This document shows positions 34,793 to 43,249 of a DNA stretch of 64,000 nucleotides, piece after piece. Position 1 is the first letter of the stretch; each line of letters starts with the position of its first letter. The DNA comes from Herbaspirillum sp. DW155 (GTDB taxonomy: Bacteria; Pseudomonadota; Gammaproteobacteria; Burkholderiales; Burkholderiaceae_D), in NCBI RefSeq assembly GCF_037076565.1, contig NZ_AP029028.1:248001-312000 (forward strand), given 5' to 3'. Below the pieces are notes generated by a model. That model worked only from the letters and a program-made list of their open reading frames with translations. It was not told the DNA's origin and did no database searches. The position numbers were made by a program, and so were the translations under genes.

Positions 34793-35371
34793 TCAGGGAC
34801 GTGGCAGGGGCAGGCGCGGCAGCAGCGACAGCAGCAGCTTGCAGAGATAGACCACGATCAGGGAGCCCGAGAGGTCGCCGATGGACATGACGATCAGGCC
34901 GCTCCAGAAATCCGGATAGACCCCGCGCATGACGAACCAGATCAGCTGGAACAGCGGGTTGGAGAGCGCATAGAGCAGGATGCAGGCCATCAGCCGGGTG
35001 GTGTTGAGATTGTCCAGGTTGCGTCCCAGCTCCATGCCCGAGAGCGTGAGCCGGTAGGCCAGGTAGGGCGCGCCGGCCGAAATCAGGCAGTAGCCCGCCA
35101 CGGCGATGGGGTCCTGCGGAAACAGCGCATAGGTAGCGGAGGTGGCCAGCGAGCCGATCAGCAGGCCCACGCAGCCGGCCTCGGCAAAGAGCAGGGTGCA
35201 GATCAGGCGCACCCCGGCCGGCAGGTAGATCCAGGCGATACCCTCGGTAAACTGGGTGCGCCGGAACAGCCATTCATTGATGGAATAGAACAGGAAATAG
35301 CACAGTGCCGTGCCGGCAATGGCGGCCAGATGGGTGCGCAGCGAGGTTCGTGATTCTGATGGGGCTTGCAT
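34793..35371 (-). CDS. MASE1-like integral membrane protein
   Basis: This protein of about 192 residues is almost entirely hydrophobic helices (around six). A MASE1-like pattern, WIYLPAGVRLICTLLFAEAGCVGLLIGSL, lies near residues 45-75. MASE1 usually serves as a membrane sensor joined to a GGDEF, EAL or kinase domain; here it stands alone. I chose the ATG at 35371 (MQAPSESRTSLRTH...), where a soluble N-terminus begins; the frame is open to 35473 and no ribosome site is convincing. The function is not known. Confidence 0.6.
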   Translation of the reverse strand: MQAPSESRTSLRTHLAAIAGTALCYFLFYSINEWLFRRTQFTEGIAWIYLPAGVRLICTLLFAEAGCVGLLIGSLATSATYALFPQDPIAVAGYCLISAGAPYLAYRLTLSGMELGRNLDNLNTTRLMACILLYALSNPLFQLIWFVMRGVYPDFWSGLIVMSIGDLSGSLIVVYLCKLLLSLLPRLPLPRP

Positions 35372-35648
35372 GGCGGGGCGGGCTGGGACATGCGGAACGG
35401 CGCGTATGTTACCCATTAAGCAGGGCAGGCGCATCTCAACAATTTTCAACGGTGTGGCGTGCCAGCCTCGCAAACGGGGCGCGCAAACGGCTGTGGCCGG
35501 TGTTTTGCGCCCGTCAATGCCTTAAGGATTGCACTCCCGGGCTGGCCCGGCGTATGATTCGCTATCAATTCTGGAACGATAGTTTGCAGACCAGTTACGC
35601 TGCCAGCACGTTCCCGTTTTGCATGACAACAACCAACACCATCGCCAT

Positions 35649-36005
35649 ATGGGTAAAAACAAGCGGCCGGCAGATATCTACCTGCGATTTCTGCAACTGG
35701 CTGAAGCACTCCGGGGATTGCCTGCACTGCCCACACTGGATCCGCTCGAAGACCGGATCCTGGCCTTCATCGCCCGTGCCGGTCAGGAGCAGCAACGGCT
35801 GTCGGTGCGCGACCTGATGGCGCAAAGCGAATTCGGTTCGCCGGCCATGCTGCATGCGCGGCTGAAGTCCATGCGCGAGAAGGGCTGGATCGTACTGGCC
35901 GATACCGAAGACCCGCGCCGCAAACAGGTCGAACTGAGCCAGGCCGCCTGGCTGCATTTCGACAAGCTCTCCAAGTGCCTGCTCCAGGCCACGCGCGACA
36001 AGTAA
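35649..36005 (+). CDS. MarR-like winged-helix protein
   Basis: This protein of about 118 residues is a single winged helix: LDPLEDRILAFIARAGQEQQRLSVRDLMAQSEFGSPAMLHARLKSMREKGWIVLADTEDPRRKQVELS fits a MarR-type DNA-binding domain with the wing at DPRRKQ. I chose the ATG at 35649 (MGKNKRPADIY); an in-frame TTG at 35619 would add ten His/Asn-rich residues, and neither has a clear ribosome site. It has no long N- or C-terminal dimer helices. The target is unknown. Confidence 0.7.
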   Translation: MGKNKRPADIYLRFLQLAEALRGLPALPTLDPLEDRILAFIARAGQEQQRLSVRDLMAQSEFGSPAMLHARLKSMREKGWIVLADTEDPRRKQVELSQAAWLHFDKLSKCLLQATRDK

Positions 36006-36299
36006 GCGCGCCTGCCGCGCCCGGCTGTCATCGTCCGAAAACACCGGCCCGCTGCGCGGCACGGCTTTGCAGCGCCGGCTTTCCCCTTTTCTCTGCTCCT
36101 TCTTGCGGTGGCTGATGTTGGCCGGCCGCAGCCCTGCGCCCCGTCTTCTTCCACTGTCTTTGCTTGTCATCCTGCCATTGCCGGGCCGGCAATGCATCGG
36201 GTGCGGCATGTTGTTTGCTTCAAACGCCGCCATGACGCCGTGCAGACAAGCCCGGTGCTTTTCTATATGATTGCCGGCCGAAAAAAGAAGGAGTGATCG

Positions 36300-37556
36300 A
36301 TGGCGAACGCGTGCGGTGTGGATTTCGGCACCTCCAATTCCACGGTTGGCTGGCAGCGCCCGCAGGCCGGGGATTCCCTGCTGCTGCCACTGGAAGACGG
36401 CCGCGCCACGCTGCCCTCGGTCGTGTTCTTCAATGCCGATGAAAACAGCTTCAGCTACGGCCGCGCCGGGCTGGGTGAATACCTGGCCGGCTACGAAGGA
36501 CGCCTGATGCGCTCCCTGAAGAGCTTGTTGGGTTCTGGCGCCATCGATGGTCAGACCGAAGTGGGTGGCCGCGCGCTACCCTATCGCGGCCTGCTCTCGC
36601 AGTTCATCGGCGAACTGAAGCAGCGCGCCGAACGGGCGGCCGGTACCTCTTTCTCCAAGGTGGTGCTGGGACGTCCGGTGCACTTCGTCGACGAGGATGC
36701 GGCGGCCGACCAGCTGGCCCAGGACACGCTGGAAGAAATCGCGCGCGACGTCGGCTTCAAGGACATCGCCTTCCAGTTCGAACCGATTGCCGCCGCCTTC
36801 GATTATGAATCGCGCATCGACAAGGAAGAACTGGTCCTCATCGTCGACATCGGCGGTGGTACCTCCGACTTCTCGCTGGTGCGTCTGTCGCCCCAGCGTG
36901 CGGCCCGCAGCGAGCGGCGCGACGATATCCTGGCCAATGGCGGCGTGCATATCGGCGGTACCGACTTCGACAAGTATTTCAGTCTGGCCTGCGTGATGCC
37001 GCTGCTGGGCCTGGGTGGCCGTCTGCGCGGCAATGCCGAGATCCCGTCGAGCTATTACTTCAACCTGGCGACCTGGCACACCATCAACCAGCTCTACACC
37101 CGCAAGGCCTGGCAGCAATTGCAGGACGTGGCCCGCGAAGTGGCCGACCGCGAACGTTTTGCGCGACTGCTGGATGTGGTCGAGCAGCGTTGCGGCCACT
37201 GGCTGGCGCTGCAGGTGGAGGCCGGCAAGATCGCATTGTCCTCGGCCGACCAGACCCTGCTGGACCTGGACCGCCTGCGTCAGCCCGAGCAATTGCCGCT
37301 ACTGCGCAGCGACTTCGACGCTGCGGTGGATCACCTGGTGCAATCGGTCGAGCAGACCGTGCTGGCGCTGTTGCAGCAGGCGGGTCTGCGCGCCGACGAC
37401 ATCGACAGCGTGTTCTTTACCGGCGGCTCCAGCGGTGTGCGCCTGCTGCGCGAACGCATCGGTGCGCTGGCTCCCCAGGCCAGGCATGTGGAGGGTGACC
37501 TGTTCGGCAGCATCGGCAGCGGGCTGGCGATCGACGCGGCGCGCAAGTTCGGCTGA
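36300..37556 (+). CDS. yegD: YegD-type Hsp70-like protein
   Basis: This 418-residue member of the short Hsp70/actin-fold group like E. coli YegD has an N-terminal phosphate loop (GVDFGTSNSTVG, residues 6-17), a second ATPase segment LIVDIGGGTSDFSLVRL (about 180-196), and an adenosine-binding FFTGGSSGVRLLRERI near residue 375. There is no DnaK substrate-binding domain, which is normal for YegD. It starts with a clear AAGGAG site. It is monocistronic, between a MarR-like gene and the frameshifted reductase. The role is presumed chaperone-like; no partner is visible. Confidence 0.9.
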   Translation: MANACGVDFGTSNSTVGWQRPQAGDSLLLPLEDGRATLPSVVFFNADENSFSYGRAGLGEYLAGYEGRLMRSLKSLLGSGAIDGQTEVGGRALPYRGLLSQFIGELKQRAERAAGTSFSKVVLGRPVHFVDEDAAADQLAQDTLEEIARDVGFKDIAFQFEPIAAAFDYESRIDKEELVLIVDIGGGTSDFSLVRLSPQRAARSERRDDILANGGVHIGGTDFDKYFSLACVMPLLGLGGRLRGNAEIPSSYYFNLATWHTINQLYTRKAWQQLQDVAREVADRERFARLLDVVEQRCGHWLALQVEAGKIALSSADQTLLDLDRLRQPEQLPLLRSDFDAAVDHLVQSVEQTVLALLQQAGLRADDIDSVFFTGGSSGVRLLRERIGALAPQARHVEGDLFGSIGSGLAIDAARKFG

Positions 37557-37720
37557 GGCCCGTAGGAAGCCCGACTGACGCTGGTTTGCGGCGAGGTGAA
37601 ACAGAATGCAGGCCGGCACATCGGAGCGCCCGTGCTGAGCGGCATCGCAGAACCGGCCCTGCAGCAGCGTGAAGCTTTCCACCGAATTTTGGGGGCGCCG
37701 CGCTGCCCGTTACGGGCCAC

Positions 37721-38553
37721 TCACAGCATCGCCAGCGGCTGCTTGCGCCGTGGCGGCGGGAAGGCCGCATCCAGTTCCTTGAGGTCGTTCTCGTTCAGTT
37801 GCAGTTCCAGGCAGGCACGATTGGCCTGCACATGGGCCGTATCAGCGGCCTTGGGAATGGCGATCACACCTGGCCGTCGCAATACCCAGGCCAGCGCCAC
37901 CTGGGCCGGTGTCACGCCGTGGCGTTGCGCCACCGCCTTGATAGCGGGGTGCTTCAGGATGCGTCCCTGTTCGATGGGCGAATAGGCCATCACGGCCACC
38001 CCGTTTTCTACCGCCTGCGGCAGCAGGTCATGTTCGATGCCCCGGCGCGAGAGGTTGTAGAGCACCTGGTTGCACAGGTACTGATCGCCACCGGGCTCTT
38101 GCATCAATTCATCGATGTCATCGGTATCGAGATTGCTCACGCCCCATCCCCTGATCTTGCCTTGCGCCATCAGCGTCTGCATGCCCGCGATGGTGGCCGA
38201 GAGCGGATGCGGGCCGCGCCAGTGCAGCAGGTAGAGGTCGAGATGATCGGTCCCCAGGCGCTTGAGGCTGGCCTCGCAGGCGGCGATGGTGCCGCGTTCG
38301 CTGGCGTTGTGCGGCAGCACCTTGCTGACCAGATACACCTGTTCGCGCCGGCCTGGCCGACGATGCGTTCTGATTGCCCGTCGGCGTACATCTCTGCGGT
38401 ATCGATCAGGGTCATGCCCAAGTCGATGCCGACCTGCAGGGCACGCACCTCGGCGCCGGCGGCCGCCGCAGAGTCGCCCATGTTCCAGGTGCCCTGGCCC
38501 AGGGCCGGGACATGCGCGCCATTGCGCAGGGTGAGCAGGGGAATCGGCTTCAT
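37721..38553 (-). pseudogene. Aldo/keto reductase, frameshifted
   Basis: The start (MKPIPLLTLRNGAHVPALGQGTW, ATG at 38553 with GAAGGA upstream) runs in one frame through DTAEMYADGQSERIVGQA, and the rest (GRREQVYLVSKVLPHNAS... to PPPRRKQPLAML) continues in another frame. The break lies at about 38344-38358 in a GC-rich GGCC-repeat stretch, where relatives have a few more residues between VGQA and GRREQ. The catalytic Asp and Tyr are on one side and the Lys and His on the other, so neither half would work alone. It is either a real small deletion or a sequencing error. The intact protein would be about 280 residues. Confidence 0.82.
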
Positions 38554-38710
38554 GCGGGCTTCCTTCATGGGTGGTGGGGAAACCATTAGAACCCATTTTG
38601 CGCATCGGTTCACCGCACCCTGATGATGCCACCGGGAAACGTTGGCGGGGCCCGCAACAACTGGCATGATCGCAGCCACTCAAAACAAAAAGCTCATCGG
38701 GGAAAAGTTC

Positions 38711-40984
38711 ATGCTGCGTCGTTTGCGTACCGCCTTCGCCAATTACTGGGCGCGCTGGTTGCTGGCACTGTTGCTGATCGGCCTGGCCGAAGCGGTGGTC
38801 TACGACGTGTTGCCCAATCGTCTGGTCGAGCGCCTGGACCTGTTCTTCTACGACTTGCGCATGCGCGTGACCAAGCCGGCGCTGGACCCGCGCATCGTCA
38901 TCGTCGACATCGACGAGCGCAGCATCGCCGAACTGGGCCGCTGGCCCTGGAGCCGCGATGTGGTGGCCAGGCTGGTCGAGCAGATGACCCGCACTTATCA
39001 GGCGCAGTCGGTCGGCTTCGACGTGGTATTCGCCGAGCCCGATACCAGCTCCGGTTATGGCCGCCTGGAAGACCTGGCGCGCGGGCCGCTCAAGGACGTA
39101 CCGCAACTGGCCCGGCAATTGCGCCTGCTCAAGCCCGAGATGGATTACGATGCGCGCCTGGCAGACGCCCTGCGCGGCCAGCCGGTGGTGATGGGCTATG
39201 CCTTTTCCAATGAAGCCGGTGCCGTGGTCAAGGGACAGTTGCCGCCCGCTGCCTTCGCCGTGGCGGACCTGGGCGGCCGCGCCGTCGAGGCGATCCGCTG
39301 GCGCGCCTATGGCGCCAACCTGCCGCAACTGCAAGCGGCGGCGCGCGCGGGCGGCTTCTTCAATCCGGTCCCTGATGACGATGGGCTCATCCGCAGCGTG
39401 CCGTTGCTGGTGCGTCATGGCGACCAATTCTATGAATCACTGGCCCTGGCCACGGCCCGCGTGGCGGTCGGTGGCAAGCGTATCAAGCCGGTCTTCCTGA
39501 CCAGTGCTGACGGACTCCTGGGCCGGCAACAGGACAACTATGACGCCCTGGCCGCCATCGCGGTGGAGGCGCGTCCGCAGCCGCTGATCATCCCGGTGGA
39601 GCGCAAGCTGACCACGCTGGTCACCTACCGGGGCTCCGGTGGTCCGCAGGGTGGGGCCTATCGCTACGTACCGGCGGTGGACGTGATCCGTGGCACCTAT
39701 CCACACGAAAAGCTCGATGGCCGCATCATGCTGGTGGGCACCACCGTGCCGGGCTTGAACGACCTGCGGGCTACGCCCGTGAACCCGGTCTATCCGGGGG
39801 TGGAGATCCACGCCAACCTGATCGCCTCCATCATCGACGACGACTTCAAGACGCGGCCGGATTATGCGACCGGCTACGACGGCATGCAGGTGGCACTGGC
39901 CGGCCTGCTGCTGGGCCTGCTGCTGCCGATGCTGGGGCCGCTGGCCTCGGTGCTGCTTGCGCTGGGCAGCGCGGCGGCATTGGGCGGACTCAACTTCTGG
40001 CTCTATGACAGCGCGGGCATGGTGTTGCCCCTGGCCACGGCCTTGCTGCTGGTGCTGTTGCTGTTCATCAGCAACCTGGCCTGGGGCTATCTGTTCGAAT
40101 ATCGCAATCGCAAGGCCATCGTCAACCTGTTCGGCGAATACGTGGCGCCGGAACTGGTGGCCGAGATGGCGGCCAATCCGGCCAGCTACAACATGGAAGG
40201 CGAGATCCGCGAACTGACCGTGATGTTCTCCGACGTGCGCGGTTTCACCAGCATCTCGGAAAGCCTCCAGCCTAACGAACTGCGCGAATACATCAACGCC
40301 TACCTGACGGCCATGTCGGAAGACATCCGGGGCAATCGCGGCACGCTGGACAAATACATCGGCGACGCCGTGATGGCCTTCTGGGGCGCGCCGCTGGATG
40401 TGCCCGACCATGCCGCGCGGGCAGTGGCGACGGCCCTGAAGATGCAGCAGACCACGGTGCATCTGAACGAGGAATTCGCGCGTCGCAACTGGCCGCCGCT
40501 GAAGATCGGCATCGGCCTCAACAGCGGCCAGATGCGCGTGGGCGACATGGGTTCGCGCATTCGCAAGGCGTATACGGTGATGGGGGATGCGGTCAATCTG
40601 TCTTCGCGCCTGGAATCGATCACCAAGGTCTATGGCGTGGGCGTGCTGGTGGGCGATGCCACGCGCCAGGCTGCGCCGCAGTTCGCCTATCGCGAGCTGG
40701 ACCGGGTGCGCGTGAAGGGCAAGAACGAACCGGTGCCGATCTTCGAACCGCTGGCCATCGAGAACGAACTCGATGCCGCATTGCGCGCCGAAGTCGAGCA
40801 ATGGCACACGGCGCTGGCCCTGGTGCGCGCGCAACGCTGGGATGAGGCACAAGCCGCCATCGGGCACCTGCAGTCCCGCCATGCACGCGGGCTCTACGTG
40901 CTCTATCTGGAACGCATCGCGCATTACCGCCAGACACCGCCGCCTGCCGACTGGGATGGCGTGACCACGTTCGAGACCAAGTGA
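38711..40984 (+). CDS. CHASE2-domain class III adenylate cyclase
   Basis: This membrane-bound cyclase of 757 residues starts at MLRRLRTAFANYW; in-frame upstream starts at 38642 (TTG) and 38666 are less likely. One N-terminal helix, a periplasmic CHASE2 sensor (about 35-370), three close helices (about 395-475) and a cytoplasmic cyclase domain (about 510-690) follow. Metal-binding aspartates are in VMFSDVRGFT and KYIGDAVMAFWG. The GDAVNLSSRLE segment is intact, and the substrate positions look like the Lys/Thr type of class IIIb adenylate cyclases. A class-II cyclic-nucleotide phosphodiesterase and a FecR protein lie about 7 kb downstream, suggesting a local cAMP circuit. Confidence 0.93.
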   Translation: MLRRLRTAFANYWARWLLALLLIGLAEAVVYDVLPNRLVERLDLFFYDLRMRVTKPALDPRIVIVDIDERSIAELGRWPWSRDVVARLVEQMTRTYQAQSVGFDVVFAEPDTSSGYGRLEDLARGPLKDVPQLARQLRLLKPEMDYDARLADALRGQPVVMGYAFSNEAGAVVKGQLPPAAFAVADLGGRAVEAIRWRAYGANLPQLQAAARAGGFFNPVPDDDGLIRSVPLLVRHGDQFYESLALATARVAVGGKRIKPVFLTSADGLLGRQQDNYDALAAIAVEARPQPLIIPVERKLTTLVTYRGSGGPQGGAYRYVPAVDVIRGTYPHEKLDGRIMLVGTTVPGLNDLRATPVNPVYPGVEIHANLIASIIDDDFKTRPDYATGYDGMQVALAGLLLGLLLPMLGPLASVLLALGSAAALGGLNFWLYDSAGMVLPLATALLLVLLLFISNLAWGYLFEYRNRKAIVNLFGEYVAPELVAEMAANPASYNMEGEIRELTVMFSDVRGFTSISESLQPNELREYINAYLTAMSEDIRGNRGTLDKYIGDAVMAFWGAPLDVPDHAARAVATALKMQQTTVHLNEEFARRNWPPLKIGIGLNSGQMRVGDMGSRIRKAYTVMGDAVNLSSRLESITKVYGVGVLVGDATRQAAPQFAYRELDRVRVKGKNEPVPIFEPLAIENELDAALRAEVEQWHTALALVRAQRWDEAQAAIGHLQSRHARGLYVLYLERIAHYRQTPPPADWDGVTTFETK

Positions 40985-41207
40985 GGGGCGCACGGACCTG
41001 AGCGGGGACTTGCCTGCTTGCATTCATTTCCCTCGGGCAATCGATTTTGCTGAGCTTGCACCTGACCGTCGGCACAAACGTTCGTGTGGTGTGGTCTTGA
41101 CTGAAATTGTTTGCAGGCTGATGGTATAAATTATTTCCGTACGGCAAAAAAAGCGCTGTGCAATCGTCCGCAAACGCCCGCCAGGCGCGGTTTTTGGACG
41201 ATAGTTG

Positions 41208-41236
41208 TCGACTAGGACAGGTCTAGTCAGTATACT
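41208..41236 (+). promoter_or_regulatory. Promoter candidate with inverted repeat GACTAG-N7-CTAGTC
   Basis: TATACT (41231-41236) is a good -10, with a poor -35 (TCGACT, 41208-41213) 17 bases upstream. The inverted repeat GACTAG...CTAGTC (41210-41228) fills the spacer, where a repressor would block polymerase. It would give a leader of about 325 bases to the TpsB start. Confidence 0.4.
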
Positions 41237-41353
41237 TTGCGGGCATCAAATGCGATGCCGCCTGGCAAGGCGGTGGCGCCAACGGCAGCGATGCAATCCC
41301 TCCTGCAAGAAAGGGAAAATCGGTGCCGGGTATGTCTGCTTCAGGGGTTCCTT

Positions 41354-41381
41354 TTCGTCGTTCGTCTTTCGTCGTTCGTCT
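41354..41381 (+). repeat. 14-base tandem duplication in a pyrimidine-rich leader
   Basis: TTCGTCGTTCGTCT occurs twice without a gap, inside a longer T/C-rich run (41348-41400). It lies in the probable untranslated leader of the two-partner secretion operon. Confidence 0.75.
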
Positions 41382-41565
41382 TCGTTTTTGTTTTTCGTTT
41401 CCGTGGTCAGGGCGCAGCGCGTGCCGGTCATCGCTTGCGCGTGCGCCATCCTGGGGACGGCGCACGCGCGCAAGACGGGAAAAGGTGGCAGGGAGCGCAA
41501 GGTCATGACCGCGCTTCGCAACAAAAAAACTGGGAGGGCCTGCCGGGGGGCAGGTCACTTGGACA

Positions 41566-43248
41566 ATGATTCGATGCTTTCAGCATTCTCTGATGGGCAT
41601 GGCGCTGCTGGGCGGTGCCGTGACCGCGTTCGCGCAGCCGGCAGGGCCTGCCGCTGCGCCGGACAATGGCGCGCAGGTGCATAACGACGAGCGTTTTGAC
41701 ATCGCCCGCTTTGCCGTCGAAGGCAATACCTTGCTGGCGCAGTCCCAGGTGGAGGAAGCGGTCGCCCCTTTCAGCGGCCGCGGCCGCGTCTACGGCGATA
41801 TTCAGCGGGCGCTGGAAGCGCTGGAAAACGCTTATCGCAGTGCCGGTTACACCGCCGTACAAGTGAGCGTGCCCGAGCAGGAGCTGACCGGTGGCGTGGT
41901 GCGGCTGCAGGTGCTGGAGACGGTGGTGGGCAAGGTGGTGGTCAACGACAACCGCCATTTCAGCGAACAGAACATCCGCGCCAGCATCCCGCAACTGGTG
42001 GAGGGCAGCGCGCCCAATCTGCGCCGCATCTCCGAGTCGGTGCAACTGGCCAACGACAATCCGGCCAAGCAGGTCAACGTGACCCTGTCCGCCTCCGAAA
42101 CCACCAACCAGATCGATGCCGCCATCGCCGTCAAGGATGATGCGCCCCTGCGCGTGATGCTCAACGTCGACAACAGCGGCAGCGCCGACACCGGCCACTG
42201 GCGTACCGGCGTTGCCCTGCAGCACGCCAACCTGTTCAACCGTGATCACGTCGCTACCGTGGCCTATACCACCTCGCCCGACAGTCCATCGGGTGCCAAG
42301 GTCGATCTCTATTCGCTCGGCTATCGGGTGCCGCTGTATGGGCTGGGTGACAGCCTCGATCTGATCTACGGCAAGTCCAACGTCAGCTCGGGGCAGACGC
42401 TGGCGGTGAACTCCACCCTCAACATCACCGGACGCGGCGACATCTATGCGCTGCGCTGGAACCACTACTTTGCGCGCAGCGGCGAGTGGAGCAGCAAACT
42501 GGTGTTCGGCGCCGATTACAAGAAGGTCGACTCTTCCTGCAACATCAACGGTGGCCTGCTCAACGGCGCCTCGCTCAATACCTGCCTGCCGTATTCCACG
42601 CTGCCGCTGTCGGTGAGCTACAGCGCCCAGCAGCAGGGCGTGGGCCAGGTGCTGGATTACAACATCGGCATCGCCCGCAACATGGCCACCGGCGAGGCGC
42701 GCCGCAACGATACCCTGCAGGTGACGGACCGCTATTCGCTCTTCACCGGGTCGCGTCAGTCCATGGACAACTTCATCGTCATCCGTGGCGGGGTCTCCTG
42801 GTTCAAGGTCTATCAGAATGACTGGCAGGTGCGCCTGGCCAGTGCGATGCAGGTGTCACCGCACGCCTTGCCTGCGGTGGAACAATTCGGTCTTGCCGGG
42901 GCCGGTGCCGTGCGCGGCTTCACCGAGCGCGCCGTGGCTGCAGACAGCGGAGCGGTACTCAACAGCGAACTCTATACGCCCGACCTGATGGCCAAACGCG
43001 AGACGCGCGGCAACCTGCGCCTGCTCGGTTTCATCGATGCCGGCCGCGGTGCCAATAACAACGTCACTGCCGCCTCGACGCTGCCCTCGACGGTGACGCT
43101 GGCCAGTATCGGCGCGGGCCTGCGCTATACGCTTGGACGTGATTTCAGCCTGCGCATGGACGTGGCGCGGGTGCTGCTCAACGGCAATTCGTCCACCGAA
43201 CAGCGGGGCGATATCAACGCCCATCTGAGCGCTACCCTGGGGTTCTGA
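41566..43248 (+). CDS. Two-partner secretion transporter, TpsB (ShlB/FhaC/HecB family)
   Basis: This 560-residue outer-membrane protein has a signal peptide (cleavage near AFAQP, about residue 24), a POTRA domain (about 40-115, FDIARFAVEGNTLLAQSQVEEAVAPFSGRG...), a second POTRA region, and a 16-strand FhaC-type barrel ending SATLGF. It exports the TpsA partner encoded 1 bp downstream. A GGGAGG lies 28 bases before the ATG with a hairpin between them; an alternative start is the ATG at 41593. It is rightward, after the CHASE2 cyclase, probably with its own promoter. Confidence 0.93.
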   Translation: MIRCFQHSLMGMALLGGAVTAFAQPAGPAAAPDNGAQVHNDERFDIARFAVEGNTLLAQSQVEEAVAPFSGRGRVYGDIQRALEALENAYRSAGYTAVQVSVPEQELTGGVVRLQVLETVVGKVVVNDNRHFSEQNIRASIPQLVEGSAPNLRRISESVQLANDNPAKQVNVTLSASETTNQIDAAIAVKDDAPLRVMLNVDNSGSADTGHWRTGVALQHANLFNRDHVATVAYTTSPDSPSGAKVDLYSLGYRVPLYGLGDSLDLIYGKSNVSSGQTLAVNSTLNITGRGDIYALRWNHYFARSGEWSSKLVFGADYKKVDSSCNINGGLLNGASLNTCLPYSTLPLSVSYSAQQQGVGQVLDYNIGIARNMATGEARRNDTLQVTDRYSLFTGSRQSMDNFIVIRGGVSWFKVYQNDWQVRLASAMQVSPHALPAVEQFGLAGAGAVRGFTERAVAADSGAVLNSELYTPDLMAKRETRGNLRLLGFIDAGRGANNNVTAASTLPSTVTLASIGAGLRYTLGRDFSLRMDVARVLLNGNSSTEQRGDINAHLSATLGF

Positions 43249-43249
43249 C

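Larger units (their letters stand above)
40985..41565. other. Leader region before the two-partner secretion genes
   Basis: This 581-bp region has no gene. It contains a possible promoter with an inverted repeat (41208-41236), then a long untranslated leader with a pyrimidine-rich tract holding a 14-base tandem duplication (41354-41381) and a GC hairpin (41539-41554) just before the start codon. Its first 200 bases are fairly AT-rich. Confidence 0.55.

Noticed and set aside
38554-39427. Upstream continuation of the minus-strand frame that carries the reductase C-terminus
   Set aside because: It runs antisense into the CHASE2 cyclase gene; only the part below about 38358 belongs to the reductase, which starts in another frame.
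41348-41400. CRISPR-like array in the repeat-rich leader
   Set aside because: The repeats are short, adjacent and pyrimidine-rich, with no spacers.
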